Below are positions 1-7,441 of a DNA stretch of 20,411 bases, one piece after another. How positions within the stretch are numbered: position 1 is the stretch's first letter; each line of letters begins with the position of its first letter. Both the position numbers and the translations under genes were made by a program. The stretch lies in contig DASQWB010000186.1 of assembly GCA_035640455.1 (NCBI GenBank), positions 1-20,411 on the forward strand, in the 5' to 3' direction. This stretch comes from AC-50 sp035640455 (lineage in GTDB: Bacteria > Actinomycetota > Thermoleophilia > Gaiellales > Gaiellaceae). The notes below the pieces were generated by a model, which was given only the letters and a program-made list of their open reading frames with translations, was not told the DNA's origin and made no database searches.

Positions 1-1
1 C

Positions 2-1726
2 CCGGAGGTCGAGCGCGCCGAGGTGGAGGCGTTCCTCGAGGACGTGTACTCGCGCGAGCTCGCCTACGAGTACGAGACGCCCGCGACCGTGACCTTCCCG
101 AGCGGCGCCGCCCTGCAGGTCGTCTCCGGGCCGACGGGGAAGGGCGAGGAGCACTACGACCCGCACCAGACGGGGAATCCGCTGCTCGACACGAGCGCTC
201 CGGTCCGCTCGACGGCTCTCTCGACGAGCTTCACCGTCGGCGAGCTCACGCGGAGCGGAGGGAGGACGTTCGACAAGGCTCGCATCGACCCGGAGCTCGT
301 CCGCTGCCTGCAGAGGCTCCGCGACCACGTGGGGCGGCCGGTGCACGTCATCTCCGGCTATCGGCCCTTCCTCTACAACGTCGAGCTCTACACCAAGACG
401 TACAAGAAGCAGCCGACGCAGAGCTACCACTCGAGCGGCCAGGCGGCCGACGTGAAGATCGCCGGGATGAGCGGGATGGAGATCGCGAAGGCGGCGATCG
501 ACGCCGGCAACACGAAGCTCGGCCTCGGCATCGATGACGACAACGCCCACATCGACGTCCGCGGGACATGGACGTTCTGGGCGTACTTCAGGGACGACGA
601 GCAGAACAAGCGCGCGGTCGCCGAGATCGGGGCCTACCAGCGACAGCGGGCGGGCGGGACAGCGGCTCCGGCGGCTCCCGCCCCCGCGGCGACGGGCGCC
701 GCGCCCGCGGCGGGGCTCGCGGGCCAGATGCTCGAGGCGGTCGGCCGCGGCCTCTGGGACGTCGCGGTGCGGCTGGCGATCGACAGCGGAATCACCGACG
801 TCACCCAGCTCACGAACACGCTCTTCTACTTGCGCCATCCGGACATGCGCGGGAAGCGGATCGAGGCCGGCCAAGGCGACCTCCCGCGAGAGTGGATCGA
901 GATCCGCGACCGCTGGGTCAAGCCGGCGCTCGCGGGGCGTGCCGCCTCGCCGGGGCCGGCCGCCCCGCCGGGGATGCCGAGCGTCCGCCTGAAGCGCACG
1001 AAGAACGGCTACGCCGCGTACGGCGGCGGTCGCCTCGAGGACTCGCTGCGGCGCCTCGTCCGGGCGGGGACGCTGTCGATCTCCGAGCGGGACATCGACA
1101 CGCTCCAGCGGATCGCGGACGTCGAGTCGACCGGGCTCACGAACGCCCTCAACTCGTGGGACAACGCCGTCATGAGCATCGGGTTCAAGCAGTGGACGCT
1201 GCGGTGGGGCGAGCTCCAGGACCTGATCAGCCGGGCGCCCGAGGCGTTCGCGCGCCACGGGATCCGGCTGGCGCCGCCCGGGACGAACTACACCTTCGGC
1301 CCGAGCGGGAAGACCTGGACGAAGCGGGCCATCGACGGCGTGCCCGACAAGGAGACGCTCCGAAACGAGGAGTGGGGGCGCCGGTTCTTCCTCGCGGCGC
1401 TCGAGCCGGAGGCGGTCGCGGCGGCGGCGAACAAGGCGCTCGAGGACGTCCGCAAGCTCGAGCAGCACGTCAAGGCGACGTACGGCTGGTCGCCGCACTT
1501 CGAGTCGCCGCGGGGGCGCGCGCTGCTCGCGGAGCTGGACAACAACCGTCCGGCCTACGTGCGGATCGTCGTCCCGCGCGTCCTCGCGCGGGCGAAGGAG
1601 CGGCCGGGCATCGACGAGGAGGCGCTCCTCGAGATCTTCGTCGAGGAGATCGTCGCCGCGTACCAGTCGAAGGAGAAGGACGCCGCGAAGGGCCGGCGAT
1701 GGACGAGCAAGATCATGCGCCGCTAG
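2..1726 (+). CDS. M15-type peptidase / lysozyme-like bifunctional cell-wall hydrolase (5' partial)
   Basis: The frame is open to the left edge of the window. A GTG at 23 is possible, but the preceding codons (PEVERAE) read like the same protein, so the true start probably lies outside. Numbered from the GTG, residues about 70-190 match a zinc D,D-carboxypeptidase-like M15 domain: SGYRP, then His136-x6-Asp143 in SYHSSGQAADVKI, then His176 in NAHIDVRG. These are the expected zinc ligands. An Ala/Pro linker follows (about 211-235). Residues about 330-480 contain RIADVES...SWDNAVMSIGFKQWT, resembling lysozyme/transglycosylase-like folds, with Glu368 a candidate catalytic acid. The combination suggests cleavage of both peptide and glycan bonds of peptidoglycan. 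No Sec signal is visible, although the extreme N-terminus is missing. The visible start is acidic and aromatic (FLEDVYSRELAYEYE). The M15 call is firm; the lysozyme-like call is inference. The next gene starts 21 bp downstream. Confidence 0.8.
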   Translation, partial: PEVERAEVEAFLEDVYSRELAYEYETPATVTFPSGAALQVVSGPTGKGEEHYDPHQTGNPLLDTSAPVRSTALSTSFTVGELTRSGGRTFDKARIDPELVRCLQRLRDHVGRPVHVISGYRPFLYNVELYTKTYKKQPTQSYHSSGQAADVKIAGMSGMEIAKAAIDAGNTKLGLGIDDDNAHIDVRGTWTFWAYFRDDEQNKRAVAEIGAYQRQRAGGTAAPAAPAPAATGAAPAAGLAGQMLEAVGRGLWDVAVRLAIDSGITDVTQLTNTLFYLRHPDMRGKRIEAGQGDLPREWIEIRDRWVKPALAGRAASPGPAAPPGMPSVRLKRTKNGYAAYGGGRLEDSLRRLVRAGTLSISERDIDTLQRIADVESTGLTNALNSWDNAVMSIGFKQWTLRWGELQDLISRAPEAFARHGIRLAPPGTNYTFGPSGKTWTKRAIDGVPDKETLRNEEWGRRFFLAALEPEAVAAAANKALEDVRKLEQHVKATYGWSPHFESPRGRALLAELDNNRPAYVRIVVPRVLARAKERPGIDEEALLEIFVEEIVAAYQSKEKDAAKGRRWTSKIMRR

Positions 1727-1747
1727 CCCGAGGCAGAAGAGACGTCG

Positions 1748-2920
1748 ATGAGCACCCTGAGCCCGTTTCGCGAGGAGGTCGCGCTCGAGGCTCCGGCTCC
1801 GCCGCCGGCCGCAACCGCAGGCGGGCCTGCGCCGAGCGGAAAGTGGGTGGTTCTCGTGGCCGGCTTCGACTACCCGCGCACCGGGGTCGACTTCCAGCGC
1901 ATCGCGCTCAATCGGATGGAGCTGCTCGTCCGGCGGCACGCAGCCGCGCAGAGGCGCGCGAAGGCGCGTCTCGCCCAGGTGATCGCCACCGTGCCGCGCT
2001 TCGTGCTCTTCGACCTCAAGTCCGGCCGCGTCCGTACCCGTACCGCGACGCCGCCGAAGGGAACGTGGACCTGGAAGGAGATCGCGCGCTTCCAGCCGGT
2101 CGGCTCGTCGAACTATCGGCCGGCCGGCGGCAGGCGACACGTCTTCAACAACGACCAGGCCGGGCGGATGTCGATTACGGACGTCTACAAGCACGTCCGC
2201 AAGCTCGGCAGGACCGACCCCGGCTCGGTCGCCGAGCTCAGCTTCCTGGCCCACGGCTGGATCGGCGGGCCGATCCTCGTCAACAGCGACGAGAGCGTCG
2301 CCTTCCAGACCCGGCCCGACCGCGACCCGAACGACAAGGACGCGCGCATGGGCAAGGACTTCCGCGCTCCGACGATGAACGCGGCCGCGCTCGCCGACTT
2401 TCGGGCCGCCTTCGCCGCCGACGGCTTCGTCTGGATCTGGGGCTGTGCGTTCGCCAACTCGCCGCGACAGGTGCTCCACCGGGTGCTGTCGAGCGCGAAG
2501 TACCGGCAGACGCGGCTCGGCGGGCTCGTCGACACCGACAGCTTCAGGCTCGCGTTCTCGCGGACCGAGGCGGAGACGTTCTTCTCCGTCGACACGACCT
2601 TCTTCCCTCCCCGCGGCGCGAACGGCGCGTTCCCACTCTCGTTCGACCGCATGCTCGCTCAGATCAAGGCCTTCCTCAGGGGCCGGCTGAGCCAGACCTA
2701 CTGCCAGGCGGTCGCCCGCGCCGCGGGTGTCCGCTGCTTCGGCGCCCTACCCGGGACGTACGCCGACTACGAGCGCGGGACGGCGCTCCCTGTCATGGTG
2801 GTGCCGACCAAGGCGCCGCCCTACGCCGACGACTTCACTCGCTCGATTCGCTTCTACACGACGTACCTCGGCGTCACGCTCGATCCGGAGCGGCGGAGCT
2901 ACGGCCGCTTCGACCCGTAG
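1748..2920 (+). CDS. Unknown protein with a caspase-like (clan CD-type) His/Cys pattern
   Basis: A 390-aa protein with an ATG start and only a weak purine-rich stretch (AGAAGAGA) upstream. It lies 21 bp after the cell-wall hydrolase gene and is probably co-transcribed with it. I do not recognise a named family. The N-terminus (SPFREEV, then an Ala/Pro-rich stretch to about residue 35) has no signal peptide. A globular region starts at about residue 37 (WVVLVAGFDYP). Two hydrophobic strands each end in a candidate catalytic residue: ELSFLAHGWIGG (His169) and FVWIWGCAFANS (Cys233). A hydrophobic block before His-Gly and another before a small residue plus Cys is the layout of clan CD cysteine peptidases (caspase/gingipain type). 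An alpha/beta-hydrolase-like fold is an alternative. The last 22 bp overlap the convergent SCO-like gene. That the gene is real is well supported by frame, length and codon bias; the function is speculative. Confidence 0.75.
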   Translation: MSTLSPFREEVALEAPAPPPAATAGGPAPSGKWVVLVAGFDYPRTGVDFQRIALNRMELLVRRHAAAQRRAKARLAQVIATVPRFVLFDLKSGRVRTRTATPPKGTWTWKEIARFQPVGSSNYRPAGGRRHVFNNDQAGRMSITDVYKHVRKLGRTDPGSVAELSFLAHGWIGGPILVNSDESVAFQTRPDRDPNDKDARMGKDFRAPTMNAAALADFRAAFAADGFVWIWGCAFANSPRQVLHRVLSSAKYRQTRLGGLVDTDSFRLAFSRTEAETFFSVDTTFFPPRGANGAFPLSFDRMLAQIKAFLRGRLSQTYCQAVARAAGVRCFGALPGTYADYERGTALPVMVVPTKAPPYADDFTRSIRFYTTYLGVTLDPERRSYGRFDP

Positions 2921-4053
2921 GGCGCTGCGACGAGCAGCGCTTCGGCCGCCGCGAGCACCTCTTCGGGCTCCCATTGCAGGCGCGTGAACGAGTCCGCCAC
3001 CTCGCCCGACGCGTCCAGCACGTACGCCTCGATCCGGTGCCGATTCACGGTCGAGGAGCCGTAGTTCACGCCGAGCCCGAAGCGCCGCGAGAGCCGGTCG
3101 AACCCCGACGTCGTCCGGAAGAAGCGCACGTCGTCGCCGAAGCTCACGCCGCGGTCGCTCCCGTAGAGCTTCAGGCGCTTGGGAAGGTCGAACTCCGGGT
3201 CATACGTGATCGCCGCGAGCCTGAAAGCGTGCTCGAGGCCGCGCTCACGGGTCAGCTCCTGGATCTGCGCGAGCTTCGTCACCGTGAGGGAGCACTTGTA
3301 CGGGTTGTCGCAGCGCGTGTAGAAGAACGCGACGACGCTGGGCTTGCCGCCGAAGAAACCGGTGAATGTCTCCGCGCGTCCATCCTGGTCTTCCAGCTCG
3401 ACGTCGAGGGTGCCGCCGGCGGGCTCTTCCGACGCGTCGACGAGCGCTACCTCGTTGCAGCAGGAGTGCGGTGCCTCGGCCGTGTGTTGCGCGGCGCGGA
3501 TCGCTTCGCGGGCCGACTGGATCGCCTCGAGCACCGGCGCGGGGAACCGCTCCGGCTCTTCGGCGAGGCGGTCGAGCTCCGGCAGCGCCGTCGCTGCCTC
3601 TGCACCTAGCCCGCCGATCGTGCGGAAGACCTCAGCCAGAGCCGTCGTCGGCTGTGCGTACGGCCAGCGCGGGTCGTAGGCCTCGAAGCTGACCGTGGAG
3701 TCGGCGCCGGTCAGGTTGCGCGCCGCGCGCAGGAGGTACGGCACGAACTCGGCCGCCGGCCCCTCGAAGCCGCGCACCGCGATCGCGGCTCCCGCGACCT
3801 CGTACGGCATGTGCCCGCTCTCGAGCGCTTCGAGCACGTAGGGCACCGCCGCCGCTGGCAGCCCGGTGTCGGCGAAGGCGGCCAGCAGGTAGCCGCGCAG
3901 CCGCGTCACCTCGGCGCTGGTGCGCCCCTGGTACAGCGGCACGTTCTCCGGGAGCAGAGATACCAGCTCGTCGCGTCGCTCCGGCGTCCATCGGATCGCG
4001 TCGATCGTCGCCGCGACATCCTCTTCGGGCGTCGAGCCGTCGAGCGCGGTCAC
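2899..4053 (-). CDS. HEAT-like / SCO1-SenC-like fusion protein (putative copper-insertion factor)
   Basis: 384 aa. The GTG start overlaps the stop of the upstream HEAT gene (GTGA), so the two are translationally coupled; the frame is open further upstream but only as a shadow of that gene. Residues about 45-190 are helical and HEAT-like (LRGYLLAAF, VPYVLEALESG, TTALAEVFRTIGGLG, TALPELDRL). Residues about 205-375 form a thioredoxin-fold SCO domain: FFYTRCDNPYKCS holds Cys248 and Cys254, and NRHRIEAYVLD holds His339, matching the copper-binding His of SCO proteins. Classic SCO proteins use Cys-x3-Cys; here the spacing is Cys-x5-Cys. A further Cys pair is at 198-199. SCO proteins usually deliver copper to CuA of cytochrome oxidase from a membrane anchor. 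This protein has neither signal nor TM segment and sits in a tyrosinase operon, so delivery of copper to the tyrosinase is inferred. A redox-only role is an alternative. Confidence 0.85.
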   Translation of the reverse strand: MTALDGSTPEEDVAATIDAIRWTPERRDELVSLLPENVPLYQGRTSAEVTRLRGYLLAAFADTGLPAAAVPYVLEALESGHMPYEVAGAAIAVRGFEGPAAEFVPYLLRAARNLTGADSTVSFEAYDPRWPYAQPTTALAEVFRTIGGLGAEAATALPELDRLAEEPERFPAPVLEAIQSAREAIRAAQHTAEAPHSCCNEVALVDASEEPAGGTLDVELEDQDGRAETFTGFFGGKPSVVAFFYTRCDNPYKCSLTVTKLAQIQELTRERGLEHAFRLAAITYDPEFDLPKRLKLYGSDRGVSFGDDVRFFRTTSGFDRLSRRFGLGVNYGSSTVNRHRIEAYVLDASGEVADSFTRLQWEPEEVLAAAEALLVAAPYGSKRP

Positions 4054-5051
4054 CGGTCGGCAGGTGTCCGTTCGAGACTGCGACCGTACTCGATGAGGTT
4101 CCGCGCGCCCTCCGCGACCTGCGGGGCCGACTCGTCCTGACCGACGTCCTCGAGGCGACCGACGAAGTCGGCGTCGCCGTACACGCGGCCCCGGTCGCCC
4201 AGGTGCTGCAGCGTGTGGAGACAGGCCGTCCGCACCTCTGGATCGTCCGCGGTGTCGGTTGCGATCTCCTTCGCGACGTCCTCGAATCGTTCCGGCGCGA
4301 GGTTGCGCAGGGAGGCCGCGCTCTGCTGGCGCACCTGCGCCGTCTCGTCCTTGTCGCGGAGCACGCCCTCCAGCGTCTTGGCCGCCGCCGCGTACGAGCC
4401 CATGAGCCTGACGGCCTCCTGTCGCGCGTCTTCGGAGCCGCTCTGGTAGAGCTCCTCCAGCCACGGCAGGTTGTCGAGATGGTCGTCCTCGGCGAGGAGC
4501 TGGATGGCCCGCTCGCGCTCGACCGGAAGCGTTCCCTTGCCTTGGAGCCCGTCCAGCAGCACCTGCTGGACCTCCGAGTCGCGCCTCACCGCGAGGATGC
4601 TGACGGCCGTCTCGCGCAGCCGCGGGTCGGCGTCGGTAATGAGGTTGCGCAGCGCCTGCTCGTAGGCCTGCTCGTGGGGACGGAAGGGCACGACCAGAAA
4701 TGCGGCACTCCCCAGGCGATGCAGCGCCGCCAGTCGCACCCTGGGGGCGTCCTCGGTGTCCTGGACGACCGTGAGCAGCGCCTGGACGACGTCGTCGAAG
4801 TCGCCGAGGTCCGCAGCCAGCCGGTTGATCACCTCGACGCGGGTTTCCTCGGGCAGCGTCTTGTCCTTGAGCACCGTCAGCGCCGGGTTCTCGTCGCCGC
4901 GCGGGGCGGCTTCCCGGCCTTCCGGAGGCGCCCCACGGCTCGTCGAAGCGGTCTCTGCGAGCTCTGAGAGATAGCGCTCGCGCGCAGCCTCCGCGGCGCT
5001 CAGCTCGCGCTCCATCTCTTGCTTCAGGTTCTCGGCCGCTTGGTCAGACAT
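4050..5051 (-). CDS. HEAT-repeat protein of the tyrosinase operon
   Basis: 333 aa. The ATG start is preceded by a strong Shine-Dalgarno (GGGAGGAGG). It begins 16 bp after the tyrosinase stop and overlaps the SCO-like gene by GTGA. The first about 40 residues are charged and probably coiled coil (ENLKQEMERELSAAEAARERYLSEL). The rest is a series of paired helices typical of HEAT/armadillo solenoids, with conserved positions such as PRVRLAALHRLGS, PRLRETAVSIL, EDARQEAVRLMGSY, AQVRQQSAASLRNLA and PEVRTACLHTLQHLG, roughly one repeat per 35-40 residues from about 65 to 320. There is no signal peptide, membrane segment or catalytic motif. HEAT solenoids are protein-binding scaffolds. Its position between the tyrosinase and a HEAT/SCO fusion suggests it bridges or holds the oxidase for metal loading, which is inference. 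It shares the HEAT theme with the downstream protein, so the two may derive from one ancestral scaffold. Confidence 0.88.
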   Translation of the reverse strand: MSDQAAENLKQEMERELSAAEAARERYLSELAETASTSRGAPPEGREAAPRGDENPALTVLKDKTLPEETRVEVINRLAADLGDFDDVVQALLTVVQDTEDAPRVRLAALHRLGSAAFLVVPFRPHEQAYEQALRNLITDADPRLRETAVSILAVRRDSEVQQVLLDGLQGKGTLPVERERAIQLLAEDDHLDNLPWLEELYQSGSEDARQEAVRLMGSYAAAAKTLEGVLRDKDETAQVRQQSAASLRNLAPERFEDVAKEIATDTADDPEVRTACLHTLQHLGDRGRVYGDADFVGRLEDVGQDESAPQVAEGARNLIEYGRSLERTPADR

Positions 5052-5067
5052 GGCCAGCCTCCTCCCG

Positions 5068-6360
5068 TCAGGGCGCGACGCCGTACGGGACGTCGTCGTA
5101 GCCGAAGTCCGTGTACGACCTTCCGTTCAAAAAGCCTTGGTAGTCGATCATGTCCCCGACCGTCGGTGTCGCTCCTGGTCCCGGCGCCGTGGGGACGGTG
5201 GGAAAGGGCGTCCGCGGTGCGTTCGTCGGCCGCGGAGGAACTCTGTCGTTGTCCCAGGGCCACATCGTGTCGCGGAGGTTGTGGCCGATGAGGGCAGCTC
5301 CGGGGTCGCCCGCGATGCCGCGGAAGAAGAACGTGTTGGCCCGTGTACCGTCGAAGCGGTTGTTGAACCACTGCCAGCGGGCCCAGAGGCGGTCGGCGTT
5401 GCAATGCAGCAGGAAGAAGAGCGGATCCTTGGGAGCCGTCGGGGGGTCGTGAATCCAGCCGCTGAAGCTGGTGTGCGCACGGCCGTGCGGGTTGTCTTCC
5501 ATGCCGACGAACGCTTCGAACGGACGGCCCGTGCCGAAGATCGCGTTGGGCCGCGGGCCGCCCAGCAGCAGCGTCATCGCGTCGTCGATGACGAAGGCCT
5601 TGGCCGTCAGCACGTCGAAGCCCGGACGGCGGGTGATTCCCGGTTGTCCGTCCGTCTGCCAATTGCGCAGCAGGTTGGTCGGGCTGAAGGTCACGGGGCC
5701 GAGCGGGCCGGGATTGCTCCGACCCATGAACTCGGGCGTGAACACGTTCGGCGCGGGCTTGTCGAAGCGCCAGTAGGGCAGAGTCACGCTCGAGTCGATC
5801 TTCTGCAGCTCGCGCTCGAGGTCGAGCAGATACGCCCGGTGCCAGGAGAGAAAGCCGGCTCTACCGTGCGCCTGATCCAGCGCGACTTGCTGGCGGTGCA
5901 TGGCTCGAAAGTCCCTGAAGATCCCTGCGCCAGAGTCGTTGAGTGTGGCGAGCGCCGTCGTGAAGCGATCGCGTTCGGCGGGGCTGAGCCCGTTCGCGTC
6001 CTTGCGGATTCGCACCATGACGGCCGTGGTCGACAGCGGGACCCCGGTGCCCGCATGCGCTGCCTCGACGACGGCGTCGCCGTCCGCGCTGCTCGGCTTC
6101 GGGAACTCGCCGGCGACGAAGAACTCGACCTCGGAGCCGTCGGCCGGCAGAGTCAGGTTCAGTGTGGCGGCGCGCGGCTGGTTGCGCGCGGTGGCGAACT
6201 CGAGCTGCCCGCCGTGAGCGGCATCGTCGTTGCCGAGCACCACCTCGACGGGGTCGACGCCCTCCGGCTCGAGGAGCTTGATCGTCGCTCGAACGGGCGC
6301 CCACGTCAGGTAGTTCCTGCCGGCGGCGTCCTCGCCTGCGATGTTGATCTCGGTGCGCAC
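5068..6360 (-). CDS. Tyrosinase-family type-3 copper oxidase
   Basis: 430 aa, from GTG at 6360; the next upstream in-frame codons run into a TAG, so this is the only reasonable start. Residues about 1-115 form a beta-rich N-terminal domain without a signal peptide. The tyrosinase domain has all six histidines expected for the dicopper site. CuA: His155 (AMHRQQ), His165 (QAHGRAGF), His174 (LSWHRAYLLDLERELQ). CuB: His292 and His296 (NPHGRAH), His319 in DPLFFLLHCNADRLW. In many tyrosinases the last motif reads LHHA; here the first His is Leu and the residue after the ligand is Cys, while the copper ligand itself is kept. The family oxidises phenols and/or catechols to quinones (melanin-type chemistry). 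No MelC1-type caddie protein is adjacent. Instead, HEAT and HEAT/SCO-like genes follow on the same strand. Substrate and location are unknown. Confidence 0.93.
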   Translation of the reverse strand: MRTEINIAGEDAAGRNYLTWAPVRATIKLLEPEGVDPVEVVLGNDDAAHGGQLEFATARNQPRAATLNLTLPADGSEVEFFVAGEFPKPSSADGDAVVEAAHAGTGVPLSTTAVMVRIRKDANGLSPAERDRFTTALATLNDSGAGIFRDFRAMHRQQVALDQAHGRAGFLSWHRAYLLDLERELQKIDSSVTLPYWRFDKPAPNVFTPEFMGRSNPGPLGPVTFSPTNLLRNWQTDGQPGITRRPGFDVLTAKAFVIDDAMTLLLGGPRPNAIFGTGRPFEAFVGMEDNPHGRAHTSFSGWIHDPPTAPKDPLFFLLHCNADRLWARWQWFNNRFDGTRANTFFFRGIAGDPGAALIGHNLRDTMWPWDNDRVPPRPTNAPRTPFPTVPTAPGPGATPTVGDMIDYQGFLNGRSYTDFGYDDVPYGVAP

Positions 6361-6458
6361 CGGACTGCTCGCCGCATGCTACTGCAGTCACGATCGGTGT
6401 CCAGCGTGCTGTACTCTCGTCTGCAAGCGCCAATCGACCGAGGGGCCGAGATGCGACG
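6361..6458. other. Short non-coding stretch upstream of the tyrosinase operon
   Basis: About 98 bp between the tyrosinase start and the Tet/OtrA remnant. It must hold the tyrosinase operon promoter unless transcription starts further right. I see no clear promoter consensus or strong Shine-Dalgarno before the GTG. Together with the decayed gene to its right it forms the only stretch over 300 bp (6361-6842) without an intact gene. Confidence 0.4.
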
Positions 6459-6895
6459 GTCACGATGACCCACCCCGGCTACCTCGGCAAAGCACGGCCT
6501 GGGAGACCCAGTACTTCAACAAGAGTCTCTCGAGCACGGGCGAGGACTTCCGCGGCCTGACCCCGCTCGTCCTGATTAGCGCGCTGCAGCAGGCCGGCAC
6601 CGTGGTCTGCGAGCCGATCCACCGCTTCCGGCTCGAGGCCCCGGCCGACCTGCTCGGCCCGCTCGAGTCGGCACTGGCGCGGCTGCACGCCGTCCCGGAG
6701 CCGCCGGCGACATCCCGGCGGCGCGCGTGCACGTTCCGGCTCGAGCTGCCGGCGCCGACGCGCGGCGAGGGCGTGCTGGAGTCGGCCTTCGACCGTTACC
6801 GGCCGGTGGACGGGACGCCGCCGAACCGGCCGCGCTCGGACTTCAACCCGCTCGACCGGAAGGAGTATCTCCTGCGGCTGCGGAGCGAACGTGAG
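6440..6895 (+). pseudogene. Decayed C-terminal fragment of a Tet(M)/Otr(A)-type ribosomal protection GTPase
   Basis: Two reading frames together give the C-terminal end of a ribosomal-protection elongation-factor-G homologue. One frame reads VTMTHPGYLGK (6459-6491). The frame then shifts between about 6490 and 6515, and the sequence continues as YFNKSLSSTGEDFRGLTP, LVLISALQQAGTVVCEP, TRGEGVLESAFDRYRPV and FNPLDRKEYLL. Intact family members have VTMTHSGY, then SSTAGDFR-LTPLVLM-AL--AGT and a C-terminal LDRKEYLL. The segment between ACTFRLE and LPAPTRGEG looks about ten residues shorter than I expect. The GTPase, domain II and domain III portions are absent; the left side runs directly into the tyrosinase upstream region. 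No start or clean stop fits, so this is read as a relic. Its 3' end overlaps the convergent TOPRIM gene by about 50 bp. Confidence 0.8.
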
Positions 6896-7439
6896 CGAGC
6901 ACTCCGTCCAGCGGCCGAGGCACGCGGTCGAGATCGAGCGCCTCGACGAGCAGGCGGGCGTACCGGGTCTTCCGGCGGCCGCCGCTCCCCATGAAGCGCC
7001 GCAGCTGCTCCTCCCTCGGCCTTCCTCGCCACGCCGCCTGCTTCTGGAGGGTGCGGAACGACCGCAGGTCGCCGTTCGCGCCGACGATCTCCTCCACGGC
7101 GTCCGCTCCGAGCGAGCGGATCAGCTCCTCCTCGAGATCGGCGACGCAGACGTAGAAGCCGAGCCTCTCCATGTCGGCGAGGGTCAGGTGGGAGCCGAGG
7201 CCGGCTCGCTCGAGAGCTCGCCGGAATTCCGGTTCCTCTCCGGCGTCGCAGAGCCCGGCGAGCCTGACGTCCGCGCGCGGCCCGAGCCGCTGGAGGAAGC
7301 GGCCGATCGCCTGCGCGCCGCCGATCGGCACGACGGAGACGCCCTCGGCGTCGAGATCCCGGCCGCGGCGTCGCGCCAGCGTGGCCAGCGCGATCGAGTC
7401 GCTGATGCCTTCCACGAGGACGACGGCACGTCTCGACAC
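6843..7439 (-). CDS. TOPRIM-domain (OLD-type) nucleotidyltransferase/hydrolase-like protein
   Basis: 198 aa. The GTG start lies 2 nt after the stop of the GST-like microprotein, implying coupled translation. The N-terminal half is a TOPRIM fold: AVVLVEGISDSIAL carries the conserved Glu10, and LAGLCDAGEEPEF occupies the DxD position with Asp65 followed by Ala-Gly-Glu. The second acidic residue of the classical DxD is therefore Gly, although Glu68/Glu69 follow. TOPRIM domains of this stand-alone type resemble the C-terminal nuclease part of OLD-family proteins but lack the ABC ATPase. The C-terminal half (GFYVCVADLEEEL, RSFRTLQKQAAWRGRP, RRFMGSGGRRKTRYARLLVEALDLDRVP) is characteristic of an actinobacterial group annotated as TOPRIM proteins. 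The real product probably ends near here; its 3' end runs into the Tet/OtrA relic. Nuclease activity is unproven. Confidence 0.85.
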   Translation of the reverse strand: MSRRAVVLVEGISDSIALATLARRRGRDLDAEGVSVVPIGGAQAIGRFLQRLGPRADVRLAGLCDAGEEPEFRRALERAGLGSHLTLADMERLGFYVCVADLEEELIRSLGADAVEEIVGANGDLRSFRTLQKQAAWRGRPREEQLRRFMGSGGRRKTRYARLLVEALDLDRVPRPLDGVLAHVRSAAAGDTPSGRAG

Positions 7440-7441
7440 GC

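Noticed and set aside
568..3609. A 1013-codon open frame on the plus strand
   Set aside because: Arg/Pro/Gly-rich translation with no domain, overlapping three well-supported genes; a typical shadow frame of high-GC coding DNA.
4053..4464. N-terminal extension of the SCO-fusion frame to 4464
   Set aside because: Lies entirely within the HEAT gene in another frame; the GTG in the GTGA overlap is the natural start.
5050..6468. A 472-codon plus-strand frame opposite the tyrosinase
   Set aside because: The tyrosinase with six copper His on the minus strand explains the region.
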